Program-made: the position numbers and the translations under genes
Notes under the pieces: model-generated
What the model was told of the DNA's origin: nothing
Seen by the model: the letters and a program-made list of their open reading frames with translations, nothing else
Databases searched by the model: none
Shown here: positions 1 to 7,367 of the stretch, one piece after another
Layout of the letters: each line of letters begins with the position of its first letter
How positions within the stretch are numbered: the stretch's first letter is position 1
Assembly (NCBI GenBank): GCA_030638665.1
Contig: DAOWEF010000058.1
Span: forward strand, 1 to 9,545
DNA length: 9,545 nt
Source of the DNA: Dehalococcoidia bacterium
GTDB taxonomy: Bacteria; Chloroflexota; Dehalococcoidia; E44-bin15
Reading direction: 5' to 3'

Positions 1-750
1 GATACCCTGACCGGCAAGGTGATTCCGGCCACGCCGACCGATGGCACTACCTCGGGCGACATCCTTGAGAGAGAGGGATTGGCCAGAGTGGTGCTCTCCT
101 GGCAAGGGAAGATCGGCGCCTCGAGCTACCAGTATCAAGTGGCCCTGGACGAGGCCATGCTCACCGTAATTGCTGCGGCCAGCGGCTACACCGCGGGCCA
201 GGTGGTGGATGTCGAGCTCTGGCTGGACACAACCTACTACTGGAGAGTCAGAGTAGCGGCGAACCCCGTGGGAGCACCGCTGCTGAGCCAGTGGTCTGAG
301 ACCTGGAGCTTCAACACACCTCTCGGTCCTGGTGCAGCCAGACCAATCCTGGAAAATCCGGAGGCTGGACAGGAAGATGTGGTATTGCAGCCGGTCCTCG
401 AGTGGAGCGGTCTCATCGACACCATCAACTACGAATTGATAGTCGCCGAGGACTGCGACTGGGGTAACCTGGTGGTCGATAAGACCGGCACCGCAGCACT
501 GGGTACTGTTACAGTATATGCGATTACCACAGACCTGGAGTATGGCACTGACTACTGCTGGAAGGTAAGGGCTCTGAGCGCAACCTCCGAATCGCCCTGG
601 AGCGATATCGGCACCTTCACCACTATCGCGGAACCGACTCCCGCTGAGGCGGCACCAACCCCGGCATGGGTCTGGGTGGTGATCGCCATTAGCGCCATAC
701 TACTGATTGCGGTGATCGTGCTCATCGTGAGAACGAGACGGGCGGTCTAA
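1..750 (+). CDS. C-terminal part of an FN3-like repeat protein with a C-terminal membrane anchor (5' end outside window)
   Basis: The reading frame is open from base 1 to the TAA at 748-750 (249 visible residues), so the true start lies upstream. A GTG at 19 exists but would begin inside a domain. Two fibronectin-III-like beta-sandwich units are visible. The first covers roughly residues 5-105 and ends in a TTYYWRVR...WSETWSFNT pattern. The second covers roughly 110-208 and ends in TDYCWKVRA...PWSDIGTFTT. A Pro/Ala/Glu linker follows, then one hydrophobic segment at about 223-243 (starting WVWVVIAIS) and a basic tail, RTRRAV. This is the usual layout of an extracellular protein held by a C-terminal membrane helix with a short positively charged cytoplasmic end. 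The specific function cannot be read from this part: FN3-like units serve in adhesion, S-layer-like coats and as spacers in secreted enzymes. It converges on the MBL gene and shares its terminator. Confidence 0.8.
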   Translation, partial: DTLTGKVIPATPTDGTTSGDILEREGLARVVLSWQGKIGASSYQYQVALDEAMLTVIAAASGYTAGQVVDVELWLDTTYYWRVRVAANPVGAPLLSQWSETWSFNTPLGPGAARPILENPEAGQEDVVLQPVLEWSGLIDTINYELIVAEDCDWGNLVVDKTGTAALGTVTVYAITTDLEYGTDYCWKVRALSATSESPWSDIGTFTTIAEPTPAEAAPTPAWVWVVIAISAILLIAVIVLIVRTRRAV

Positions 751-769
751 GCGCCAAGACCTAGATTAA

Positions 770-800
770 AAAAGCCCCCCGATTTTATCGGGGGGCTTTT
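770..800. terminator. Bidirectional rho-independent terminator between convergent genes
   Basis: A 14-bp perfect stem (770-783 with 787-800) has a GC-rich core, GCCCCCCGAT against ATCGGGGGGC, and a three-base loop. It is flanked by A residues on the left and a T-rich run on the right, so it gives a U-tract in both directions. It lies 20 bp after the FN3-like gene and 27 bp after the end of the opposing MBL gene, and should stop transcription from both. Confidence 0.93.
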
Positions 801-826
801 CTTTTTAGCCCAGCGTCACAGAACAT

Positions 827-1468
827 CTAGCTTCGGTAATCTAAAACCACCACCTGGGTCTCCTCGGACAAGCCCGCCTTGGTTATGGACAGCCTGGGCT
901 GGGCTGATAACCCCGCCTTTATCCCCATTTCCCTGAGGAAACGGTCCACCGGCGCCAACTGGAAGCGTAGCACCTCAGTTTGAAAATGCATGGGGATGAC
1001 AATCCTGGGCTGAAGCAGCCTCACTGTCTCTGCGGCGGTGGCGGCGTCAATAGTGGAAAACCCACCAACAGGCACCAGCAGCACCTCCACGCTAGCTATC
1101 TGCGCCACTTGCTCCGTGGAGAGGGGATGCCCCAGGTCACCGAGATGGCACAGCGTCATATCCTCCATCTCGATGAGGTAGATTGTGTTCTTCCCCCTCT
1201 CTCTCCCCTCCTCAGCATCGTGGAAGGTGCCTATCCCGGTGATAAAAACGCCCGAGATCTCGTATTCACCGGGGCCACGAACAATCCTCGGTTCACCACC
1301 AACCCCCGAGGTGAAGCCATGGCCGGGATGGGGGTGACTGGAGGTGACGATATTTGCCCTGGGCTTTCCCAGCGAGTAGCCAATACTCTCGTCATAGGGG
1401 TCGGCAAGCAGGGTGGCCTCCTTCCCCTTAACCCTGAAGCAAGAATGACCCAGCCAGGTGATTTCCAT
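827..1468 (-). CDS. MBL-fold metallo-hydrolase-like protein (UlaG/UPF0173-type)
   Basis: This 213-residue protein has the metallo-beta-lactamase fold pattern. It opens with MEITWLGHSCFRV and an early DPY loop (23-25). The metal motif is at 45-50, a further His/Asp set is HLGD at 108-111, and the late His is in PMHF at 161. Such small stand-alone MBL proteins are usually annotated as Zn-dependent hydrolases of the UlaG/UPF0173 type. The substrate is unknown. The canonical HxHxDH motif reads H45-P-H-P-G-H50, so Gly occupies the place of the Asp that normally binds the second metal. The protein may therefore bind one metal, work differently or be non-catalytic. The ATG lies one base after the bioY stop and no good Shine-Dalgarno sequence is visible, so translation is probably coupled to bioY. 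It is the last gene of the fabH-bioY cluster. Confidence 0.82.
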   Translation of the reverse strand: MEITWLGHSCFRVKGKEATLLADPYDESIGYSLGKPRANIVTSSHPHPGHGFTSGVGGEPRIVRGPGEYEISGVFITGIGTFHDAEEGRERGKNTIYLIEMEDMTLCHLGDLGHPLSTEQVAQIASVEVLLVPVGGFSTIDAATAAETVRLLQPRIVIPMHFQTEVLRFQLAPVDRFLREMGIKAGLSAQPRLSITKAGLSEETQVVVLDYRS

Positions 1469-1469
1469 G

Positions 1470-2111
1470 TTAGGGGACGCGCCGCCAAACCCTTCCTTTA
1501 TCTACCTCGCCATTGTAGGCTTCCTTTGGCGCGATAACCTTGACCACCGCAGCTGCGGCTACAGCCTTTATTACATCGCCGGGTATAAAAATGAGCATGC
1601 CGGACCACCAAAGTGAATAACTAAAGATCCCCCCTGGCATAAAGGTATTTAGCCAGAGCAATCCCGGCCCATATATCAAGACAAAGGTGGCGAAGAGCAT
1701 CAGACCGAGCATAGGGAGGAATTTCCTGGAGTTAATGTAGCGGTCGACAAAGAAACCCACGAACAAGGCGGCTAGGACGAAGCCCATGAGGTACCCCATG
1801 GTAGCCCCAGTGAAGTGTCCGATCCCCCCTGACCAGCCATAAAACCAAGGGACACCAGCAGCGCCAAGCCCGACATAGAAGGCTAAGCTAGCCCCTCCCC
1901 ACCGCCTGCCAAGAAGTGCACCAGCAAGCAGCACAGCAAAGGTCTGCCCTGTTATCGGCACCAGCTCAAATGGGATCCTTATCTGTGCCACAAGCCCCGT
2001 GATGCCAGCAAAAACCAGTGCCAACCCGATTTTTTGCATCACGCTCAACTCATACCGCCACCTAAATGCCGCATAGCGCCAATGTACATACCGATCTACC
2101 GCAGTTACCAT
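1470..2111 (-). CDS. bioY: Biotin ECF transporter substrate-binding subunit BioY
   Basis: The 213-residue protein is strongly hydrophobic, with about six membrane segments. It carries BioY family signatures: the VPITGQTFAVLLAGALLG segment near residue 52, a Gly-rich GGIGHFTGATMGYLMGF stretch in the middle, and FIPGDVIKA near the C-terminus. BioY is the membrane S-component that binds biotin and works with the EcfA/EcfA'/EcfT energy module. No ECF ATPase or T-component is encoded here, so a shared module elsewhere (or solitary BioY action) is implied. The ATG at 2111 has a good Shine-Dalgarno sequence (AAAGGAG, 9-10 bases upstream), which supports the longer start over the internal ATG at MQKIGLAL. 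The N-terminal ~25 residues are an aromatic, basic extension. It lies 81 bp after fabH and one base before the MBL gene. No BirA-type operator was recognised in front of it. Confidence 0.92.
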   Translation of the reverse strand: MVTAVDRYVHWRYAAFRWRYELSVMQKIGLALVFAGITGLVAQIRIPFELVPITGQTFAVLLAGALLGRRWGGASLAFYVGLGAAGVPWFYGWSGGIGHFTGATMGYLMGFVLAALFVGFFVDRYINSRKFLPMLGLMLFATFVLIYGPGLLWLNTFMPGGIFSYSLWWSGMLIFIPGDVIKAVAAAAVVKVIAPKEAYNGEVDKGRVWRRVP

Positions 2112-2163
2112 ACCTTCAATCTCCTTTTCCTAATTTCCCCTATCTCTAACTACTTGCTCGCGT

Positions 2164-2172
2164 GAGTGCTAA
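2164..2172 (-). promoter_or_regulatory. Isolated CIRCE-like half-site in the fabH-bioY gap
   Basis: The plus strand reads GAGTGCTAA, identical to one arm of the CIRCE operator found in full upstream of hrcA. At the expected 9-base spacing the partner arm is not conserved (4 of 9 bases match). It may be a degenerate operator or chance, and HrcA normally needs both arms. Confidence 0.25.
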
Positions 2173-2192
2173 CCCCTTTGTCTTCTCTCCTC

Positions 2193-3173
2193 TTAAGCCC
2201 CGGGCTGCCAGCGCAGCACCATAGCGGCCCAGGATAGGCCGGCACCAAAGGCAACGAGAACCACCAGGTCGCCCTCTTTAAGCCTCCGTTGCTCCACCGC
2301 TTCGCAAAGGGCAACGGCGGGCGATGCCGCTGAAAGGTTGCCATAGCGATCGAGATTAACGAAAACCTTATCGCTGGGAATATCCAGTGCCTTTATCGCC
2401 GCCTGTGTAATGCGGCTGTTTGCCTGATGGGGGATGAAGAGATCGATGTCCGCTATATTGAGGCCGGCGCCATCGATCACCTGCTTGGAGGCTTCAACCA
2501 TAGCAGTAACCGCAAACTTGAATACCGCCCTCCCCTCCATAATCATATAGTAGCGCCTATCGTTACTCACATTGGTCGGCATGCCGCAAGGGTGGGGGAT
2601 GTAAAGCAGGTCGGCACCCGAGCCGTCATTGCCCAGCACAAAGCTGAGCATGTCTGTGGCATGCTCGTTTGCCTGCACCACTGCGGCCCCGGCGCCATCG
2701 CCAAAAAGCACAGAGGTTGAGCGGTCCTCCCAGTTCATTGCACGGCTTATCGCCTCGCTGGCCACCACCAGTATATTCTCGTAAGCGCCTGCGGCAATGA
2801 ACTGATAAGCGGTAACCAGGGCATAGATAAAACCGCTGCACGCGCCAACGACATCGAAGGCAGCAGCATTCTTGGCGCCCAGGGCATGCTGTACCAGGGC
2901 GGCGGAGGCCGGCATCATCCTATCCGGGCTATTGGTGGCCACGATTACCATGTCGAGCAGGCCTGGCGAAAGCCCGGCAACCTCGAGGGCCCCCCGCCCC
3001 GCCGCTACCGCCATGGTCGACGTCGCTTCGTCATCACCTACGATGCGCCGTTCCCTGATCCCGGTGCGGGTCACGATCCACTCATCCGAGGTGTCCACCA
3101 TCTTCTCCAGGTCTTTATTGGTGAGCACCCGCTGTGGCAGATACTTCCCCCACCCTGTGATCCGCGCGTGCAA
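2193..3173 (-). CDS. fabH: 3-oxoacyl-[acyl-carrier-protein] synthase III (FabH, KAS III)
   Basis: FabH condenses acetyl-CoA (or another acyl-CoA) with malonyl-ACP to start fatty-acid chains in the cytoplasm. The 326 residues match the family length. The thiolase-fold catalytic triad is complete: Cys112 in VVGACSGF, His249 in FIPHQANSRI and Asn279 in YGNLSAAS. The N-terminal ITGWGKYLPQRVLTN and DEWIVTRTGIRERR segments are typical of the family. The start is a TTG at 3171-3173. An in-frame stop lies only two codons upstream and no ATG lies nearby, while a GGGG run 8 bases upstream can serve as ribosome binding site. The Asn motif reads NLSAAS rather than the commoner NTSAAS. The gene leads a cluster with bioY and the MBL gene, behind a strong promoter about 110 bp upstream. 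Acyl-CoA preference cannot be read here. Confidence 0.96.
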   Translation of the reverse strand: MHARITGWGKYLPQRVLTNKDLEKMVDTSDEWIVTRTGIRERRIVGDDEATSTMAVAAGRGALEVAGLSPGLLDMVIVATNSPDRMMPASAALVQHALGAKNAAAFDVVGACSGFIYALVTAYQFIAAGAYENILVVASEAISRAMNWEDRSTSVLFGDGAGAAVVQANEHATDMLSFVLGNDGSGADLLYIPHPCGMPTNVSNDRRYYMIMEGRAVFKFAVTAMVEASKQVIDGAGLNIADIDLFIPHQANSRITQAAIKALDIPSDKVFVNLDRYGNLSAASPAVALCEAVEQRRLKEGDLVVLVAFGAGLSWAAMVLRWQPGA

Positions 3174-3282
3174 TATTTAATCCCCTATCGCCCTATACAA
3201 GCCTTAATTAGAGAAAATCGGGTTTTTTCAAAGTCGCCCCAATTTCTTTTGCAACCGTAAAGTTCGAAATATAACTTCTGAA

Positions 3283-3311
3283 AGTATAGCAAAGTGGCAG
3301 TAATGGGTCAA
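3283..3311 (-). promoter_or_regulatory. Sigma-70-type promoter for fabH-bioY-MBL
   Basis: On the minus strand TTGACC (3306-3311) is followed after exactly 17 bases by TATACT (3283-3288). Both hexamers match 5 of 6 consensus bases. Transcription would start near 3276, leaving a leader of about 100 nt before the fabH TTG. No clear inverted repeat that would indicate a known acyl-lipid repressor site was found in the leader. Confidence 0.8.
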
Positions 3312-3361
3312 CCTCCTGTCCTCACTCCCATGATGGGGAATCCCACCTATCGCTCTGAACG

Positions 3362-3387
3362 AAAAAGGCGGAGGATAGACCCCCGCC
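3362..3387 (-). terminator. Rho-independent terminator of the hrcA-grpE-dnaK operon
   Basis: Read on the minus strand, an 8-bp stem (3380-3387 with 3367-3374, one G.U pair, GC-rich, five-base loop) is followed directly by TTTTT (3366-3362). It lies 23 bases after the dnaK stop codon and before the fabH promoter, so it separates the chaperone operon from the fabH cluster. Confidence 0.85.
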
Positions 3388-3410
3388 CTCTCTCTTCAAA
3401 CTAGCGCTCC

Positions 3411-5297
3411 CTAAACCTCGCGGAACTCACCCTCCACAGTCCCTTCATCGGTCTTTGGTGGCTCCTCCTCGCCGGGGGGCGCCTCCGCACCAGGCGGCGC
3501 TTGATATACAGCGGCGCCCACCTGCTGCAACGCCCCGGATAGCTCCTGCATGGTGCGCTGCACCTCAGCTATATCGCTCCCTTGAAGTGCTGAGCGTACC
3601 TTGGCAATCTTCTCCTCGGTCTGCTGCTTGAGGTCTGCAGGCACCTTATCCCCTTGCTCCCGAAGCGTCTTTTCCGCGGTATAGGCCAGGGTATCGGCGG
3701 CGTTTCTGGTCTCCACCTCCTCGCGGCGCTTGGCATCATCCGCAGCATACGCCTCCGCATCCCGCTGCATCCGTTCCACCTCCTCCTTGGAGAGCCCGCT
3801 GGAGGCAGTAATTACGATCTTCTGCTCCTTGCCCGTCCCTTTATCCTGGGCCTTAACGCTCACAATGCCATTGGCATCGATGTCGAAGGTAACCTCGATC
3901 TGAGGCATGCCCCGGGGAGAGGGGACAATGCCATCGAGCATAAACCGCCCCAGCGTCTTATTGTCAGCAGCCATGGCACGCTCCCCCTGAAGCACATGGA
4001 TTTCCACGCTGGGCTGGTTATCGGCTGCGGTGGAGAAGATCTGACTCTTCGCTGTGGGGATGGTAGTATTTCGGGTGATGAGTGTGGTCATCACCCCGCC
4101 AAGAGTCTCGATGCCCAGGGTGAGCGGGGTGACATCCAGCAAGAGCACATCACTAACCTCCCCCTTAAGCACCCCTGCCTGAATTGCCGCCCCCACGGCC
4201 ACCACTTCATCGGGGTCAACTCCCTTGGAGGGCTCCCTGCCGAAGAACTGCTTCACCTTTTCCTGAACCAAGGGCATGCGTATCTGCCCGCCTACCAGGA
4301 CTACCTCATCGACCTGAGCCGACTTAATACCGGCGTCGGAGAGCGCCTGCTGACAGGGACCAATGGTCTGCTCCACCAGGTCGCCCACCAATTGCTCCAG
4401 CTTGGCCCGGGTAAGGGTGATATTGAGATGCTTGGGGCCACTGGCGTCTGCGGTGATAAAGGGGAGGTTGACATCCGTCTGCTGCACCGTGGAGAGTTCA
4501 CACTTCGCCTTCTCCGCCGCTTCCTTGAGCCGTTGCAGCGCCATGCGATCCTGCCGCAGGTCAATCCCCTGGTCTCTCTTGAACTCGTCGCACAGCCAAT
4601 TTGTGACCCGCTGGTCGAAGTCATCGCCGCCAAGGTGGGTGTCACCTTTGCTCGACTTCACCTGAAAGGTGCCTTCGCCCAGCTCCAGAATGGAGATATC
4701 AAAAGTGCCACCGCCCAGGTCGTATACGGCAATGGTCTCATCTTTCTTCTTATCCAGACCATAGGCTAATGATGCCGCAGTGGGCTCGTTGATGATCCTG
4801 AGAACCTCAAGCCCGGCAATCTTGCCCGCGTCCTTGGTTGCCTGGCGCTGGCTATCGTTAAAATAGGCAGGCACGGTGATCACCGCTTCGGTTACCTTAT
4901 CCCCAAGGTAGGCCTCGGCATCCGTCTTTATCTTCTGCAAGACCATTGCCGAGATCTCCGCGGGGCTGTACTCCTTATCCCCCATGACCACCTTAGCATC
5001 GCCATTGGGGGCTTCGCTTATCTTATACGGCAAGAGCTTCTTGTCATACTCCACCGTCTCCTCTTTGAACTTCCTCCCCATGAGGCGCTTGATGCTGAAA
5101 ATGGTATTATCAGGGTTAGTGATTGCCTGTCGCTTCGCGACCTGCCCCGTCAGCCGCTCCCCGCTCTTACTTACCGCCACTATAGATGGGGTGATGCGAC
5201 CCCCTTCCGCACTGGGGATGACTGTGGGTTCGCCGGCCTCCATCACCGCAGCACAGCTATTCGTCGTTCCCAGGTCGATGCCGATTACTTTACCCAT
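3411..5297 (-). CDS. dnaK: Molecular chaperone DnaK (Hsp70)
   Basis: DnaK is the ATP-driven Hsp70 that binds exposed hydrophobic peptide segments in the cytoplasm. DnaJ stimulates its ATPase and GrpE exchanges its nucleotide. The 628 residues cover the full protein. The nucleotide-binding domain has [10 protein letters not shown] (5-14), [19 protein letters not shown], the phosphate-2 loop [12 protein letters not shown], and VGGQIRMP near 336-343. The linker and substrate domain follow with [17 protein letters not shown], then the helical lid and a Pro/Glu-rich tail ending EGEFREV. The segment after GRKFKEE (about 76-100) contains the insertion typical of Gram-negative-type DnaK that Firmicutes lack. 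Ile339 stands where Thr is usual. The ATG overlaps the grpE stop by 8 bases, and a strong AGGAGG lies within the last codons of grpE, indicating tight co-expression. Expression should follow the CIRCE-controlled promoter upstream of hrcA. Confidence 0.99.
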   Translation of the reverse strand: MGKVIGIDLGTTNSCAAVMEAGEPTVIPSAEGGRITPSIVAVSKSGERLTGQVAKRQAITNPDNTIFSIKRLMGRKFKEETVEYDKKLLPYKISEAPNGDAKVVMGDKEYSPAEISAMVLQKIKTDAEAYLGDKVTEAVITVPAYFNDSQRQATKDAGKIAGLEVLRIINEPTAASLAYGLDKKKDETIAVYDLGGGTFDISILELGEGTFQVKSSKGDTHLGGDDFDQRVTNWLCDEFKRDQGIDLRQDRMALQRLKEAAEKAKCELSTVQQTDVNLPFITADASGPKHLNITLTRAKLEQLVGDLVEQTIGPCQQALSDAGIKSAQVDEVVLVGGQIRMPLVQEKVKQFFGREPSKGVDPDEVVAVGAAIQAGVLKGEVSDVLLLDVTPLTLGIETLGGVMTTLITRNTTIPTAKSQIFSTAADNQPSVEIHVLQGERAMAADNKTLGRFMLDGIVPSPRGMPQIEVTFDIDANGIVSVKAQDKGTGKEQKIVITASSGLSKEEVERMQRDAEAYAADDAKRREEVETRNAADTLAYTAEKTLREQGDKVPADLKQQTEEKIAKVRSALQGSDIAEVQRTMQELSGALQQVGAAVYQAPPGAEAPPGEEEPPKTDEGTVEGEFREV

Positions 5298-5871
5298 TGT
5301 TCTCCTCCTGTACTTCTTCCTGAGATGTTTCGTCCTTCTCTCCCTGCCCCCTGCCCACCTTCACCATAGAGGGGCGCAGCACCCGATCATGAAGCCTATA
5401 GCCCTTCTGCAACTCCTCGATAACCTTCCCCTCCTCCCCCTCACCATAGAGCGCCGCCTCATGACAGTTGGGATCGAAGGGCTCGCCAAGGGCCTTGATC
5501 TCACTGAGCCCATGACCCTCCAGGGTCGCTTTGAGCTTGCGATAGATAAGCGCAATGCCATCGACCCAGGTGAACCCGCTAAGCTTCTCCGAGACGCTCT
5601 CCAGAGCCCGCTCCAGGTCATCGAGCACAGGAAGCAGGCTCAGCATAAGTGTGGCACTGGCAAGCATGACCACCTCGTTTCGCTCCTGCTCGGTGCGTCT
5701 CTTGAAATTTACAAAGTCCGCCTGGGCCCGTTGCCAATTGGCCAGATAGCTCTCTGCCTTGGCCCGCTCCTCAGCGAGCGCCTTTTTCAACGACGCCACA
5801 TCCCCTTTTCGCTTTGCCCCTTCCTCAACCACCGGGGTCACTTCCTCAGCGCTAGGGTCTCTCTCATCCAT
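5290..5871 (-). CDS. grpE: Nucleotide exchange factor GrpE
   Basis: GrpE is a dimeric cytoplasmic cofactor that opens the DnaK nucleotide cleft and releases ADP. With the chosen start it has 193 residues. It has an acidic, disordered N-terminus ([10 protein letters not shown]), a long charged helical region predicted to form the dimer coiled coil (about 20-95), and the C-terminal beta domain with the hallmark [13 protein letters not shown] and the [22 protein letters not shown] run. An upstream in-frame ATG at 5913 would add 14 residues (MGWVWGG...), but they look unlike GrpE and have no ribosome binding site. The ATG at 5871 has AGGGG 7 bases upstream and gives the usual acidic N-terminus. 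It follows hrcA by 53 bp and overlaps dnaK by 8 bp, so it sits in the middle of the operon. Confidence 0.96.
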   Translation of the reverse strand: MDERDPSAEEVTPVVEEGAKRKGDVASLKKALAEERAKAESYLANWQRAQADFVNFKRRTEQERNEVVMLASATLMLSLLPVLDDLERALESVSEKLSGFTWVDGIALIYRKLKATLEGHGLSEIKALGEPFDPNCHEAALYGEGEEGKVIEELQKGYRLHDRVLRPSMVKVGRGQGEKDETSQEEVQEENNG

Positions 5872-5924
5872 GGTAACACCCCTGTTTATTTGCCCGCCCC
5901 ACACCCATCCCACTCCGCCACGGG

Positions 5925-6953
5925 CTATTGCCTCCCTGGCCCAGTATATAACTCAGCGACGAGGTCGCTCATTAGTGAACCCATGTAGCGCACCGAGGAG
6001 ATCGCCCTGCCGTACGGCATCCGCCTGGGGCCGATCACGCCAAGGACACCATTAACCTCGCCTGGGACGCCATACCGGGTGACCACCATACTGCACTCCT
6101 TCATTGCGTCCTCGCGATTCTCCGCTCCAATAATCACCCGGACACCACCCTCAACGAGCATCTCGGGGAGCAGGTACCTGACCATATCCCTGCTTTCCAG
6201 CACTTCCATGAGGCACAGCATATTCTGGGCGTGGGCGAACTCCGGCTGGGTCAATATGTGGCGTAGCCCCTCGATATAGGGCTCCTCATACTTCCGCTCA
6301 TCCTCCCCCGCCATGATCTGCACGACAGCATTTTTAACCTGCTCCTCAATCGGGGAAAGCCCCTCACTCCTGGCCAGGACCTGAGACCTGGTCAAACCCT
6401 GGAACAGGGCGTTTAGTTTACGGGAAATAGCGCCAAGCTCCCCCTGCGATATCACCTCATCAAAGGCTACTAGCTGCTGCCTGAGCTTCGCCTGTTGAAA
6501 GAGTAGGATGAGCAGCGCGAGGGACTCCTGAAGCGCCACCAGCTCCAGGTGCTTAACCCGGGACGCCGCTGCCTTAGGGGAGGTAACAATCGCCACATTG
6601 TGAACCATGCGCGCCAGCAGGGCCGCAGCCAGACGGTTCCACTCCGCCAGCTCCCGCTCCACCTGGAGGAAGAGATGTGAGAGCATCCGCTGCTCCTCCA
6701 GGGGAACCTCCTCCTGAACCATAGACTCCACATAGTAGCGATAGCCCCTATCTGAAGGGATGCCTCCCCCTGAAATATGGGGCCGGATAATATAGCCATC
6801 CTCCTCGAGGCGTGCCATCTCGTTGCGGATCGTGGCGGCGCTCAGCCCAAGCCCATAGCGGCGGGCGATAGCCTCCGAACCCACCGGGCTCGCCAGCGAG
6901 ATATATTCACCAACGATAATCCTGAGTATATGCTCCTTCCGCTCCGATAACAT
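5925..6953 (-). CDS. hrcA: Heat-inducible transcription repressor HrcA
   Basis: HrcA is the DNA-binding repressor of class I heat-shock genes. It binds CIRCE, and its activity is classically tuned by GroEL. The 342 residues match the family. The N-terminal winged helix (about 1-75) has SERKEHILRIIVGEYI, SEAIARRYGLGLSAATIRNEM and then SDRGYRYYVE. The central GAF-like region is followed by the C-terminal signature around VRVIIGAEN and GVIGPRRMPYGRAISSV. The wing reads ISGGGIPSDRGYRYYVE where TSAGRIPTDKGYRYYVD is common, so the Arg of AGRIP is replaced by Gly. The ATG at 6951-6953 is closed off by an upstream in-frame stop, and its Shine-Dalgarno sequence is weak. The gene is first in hrcA-grpE-dnaK, 13 bp from a perfect CIRCE, so it represses itself and the DnaK system. 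No groESL is present in the window. Confidence 0.97.
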   Translation of the reverse strand: MLSERKEHILRIIVGEYISLASPVGSEAIARRYGLGLSAATIRNEMARLEEDGYIIRPHISGGGIPSDRGYRYYVESMVQEEVPLEEQRMLSHLFLQVERELAEWNRLAAALLARMVHNVAIVTSPKAAASRVKHLELVALQESLALLILLFQQAKLRQQLVAFDEVISQGELGAISRKLNALFQGLTRSQVLARSEGLSPIEEQVKNAVVQIMAGEDERKYEEPYIEGLRHILTQPEFAHAQNMLCLMEVLESRDMVRYLLPEMLVEGGVRVIIGAENREDAMKECSMVVTRYGVPGEVNGVLGVIGPRRMPYGRAISSVRYMGSLMSDLVAELYTGPGRQ

Positions 6954-6966
6954 GGCTACTCATTGA

Positions 6967-6993
6967 TTAGCACTCGCAACCCGAGAGTGCTAA
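6967..6993 (-). promoter_or_regulatory. CIRCE operator (HrcA binding site)
   Basis: TTAGCACTC, nine bases, GAGTGCTAA: a perfect 9-9-9 inverted repeat identical to the CIRCE consensus. It sits between the predicted promoter and the hrcA ATG (13 bp from the start codon) and begins about where transcription should start. HrcA bound here would block initiation of hrcA-grpE-dnaK. In the RNA it would form a 5' hairpin. Confidence 0.98.
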
Positions 6994-7000
6994 TGATACT

Positions 7001-7030
7001 AATTTACTACCTTTTCTTTTCCTTTGTCAA
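7001..7030 (-). promoter_or_regulatory. Probable sigma-70-type promoter of hrcA-grpE-dnaK
   Basis: On the minus strand a perfect -35 TTGACA (7025-7030) is followed after 18 bases by TAAATT (7001-7006, 4 of 6). Transcription would start near 6994, right at the CIRCE edge. This is the normal arrangement for HrcA control by vegetative RNA polymerase. The -10 box is weak; TAGTAT at 6996-7001 is an alternative, but its spacing from the -35 is too long. Confidence 0.65.
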
Positions 7031-7138
7031 GACGATGTGCTGGTTCAAGTGATAAGTGATACATCACCACTAGCCCGTTTTACCTGTCATTGCCACGATA
7101 ATACCCTGCTATGTCTGGATGAACTCTACGCCCACGTC

Positions 7139-7158
7139 ATTCCCGCGCAGGCGGGAAT
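7139..7158. repeat. REP-like palindrome (ATTCCC-N8-GGGAAT type)
   Basis: Arms ATTCCCGC (7139-7146) and GCGGGAAT (7151-7158) are perfectly complementary around a four-base loop. The surroundings read CGTCATTCCC...GGGAATCCAGG. The pattern matches a widespread family of extragenic repeats with the dRS3-like core ATTCCC-N8-GGGAAT. Translated, it yields the well-known spurious peptides PAQAGIQ and FPRRRES. Confidence 0.85.
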
Positions 7159-7223
7159 CCAGGACGACCGGTCTCAGGGTTCCTGCTTCCTTAGTACTGA
7201 GAGACAAAGCTGGTGCGAACATG

Positions 7224-7267
7224 CAACATTCTCATCCTCCGTGGTGCCGCTGGCGAGCGGCATGTTG
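7224..7267. repeat. Palindromic element with a TGCCGCT hairpin and outer CAACAT/ATGTTG arms
   Basis: The inner hairpin TGCCGCT (7245-7251), loop GGCG, AGCGGCA (7256-7262) is perfect over 7 bp. A wider pair, CAACAT (7224-7229) with ATGTTG (7262-7267), could close a larger structure, although the two share base 7262. I do not recognise the family. Confidence 0.5.
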
Positions 7268-7298
7268 GATTGCGAGGAGCGTGAGCGACGAAGCAATC
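7268..7298. repeat. GATTGC...GCAATC extragenic repeat
   Basis: Arms GATTGC (7268-7273) and GCAATC (7293-7298) enclose a GAGGAGCG...CGACGAA interior. This resembles the common bacterial extragenic repeat whose other strand reads GATTGCTTCGTCGCT...CCTCGCAAT. It abuts copy 1 of the direct repeat that follows. Confidence 0.7.
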
Positions 7299-7344
7299 TC
7301 AGTGGTGTTCTGTCATGATACGTGGGGATTGCCAAGCAATGACA
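7297..7344 (+). repeat. Direct repeat, copy 1 (shorter form)
   Basis: The first 38 bases (7297-7334) match 7491-7528 at 36 of 38 positions. Differences are G/T at repeat position 9 and A/C at position 22. Within it TGTCAT (7311-7316) and ATGACA (7339-7344) form the outer arms, and the end folds as ATTGC-CAA-GCAAT. This copy is 11 bp shorter than copy 2 before the shared CAATGACA end, as if its interior had been deleted. Confidence 0.85.
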
Positions 7345-7367
7345 GTGTGGTTCGCCCCCTCCCTGTC

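Noticed and set aside
3174..3282. Riboswitch or lipid-repressor operator in the ~100-nt fabH leader
   Set aside because: No conserved riboswitch core, no FapR-like palindrome and no terminator/antiterminator pair could be recognised.
3654..4769. 371-codon plus-strand frame opposite dnaK
   Set aside because: It is antisense to an unmistakable full-length dnaK, and the long frame follows from that gene's codon bias.
5872..5913. Upstream ATG extending GrpE by 14 residues
   Set aside because: The extension (MGWVWGGQ...) lacks a ribosome binding site. The internal ATG at 5871 has one and begins the typical acidic N-terminus.
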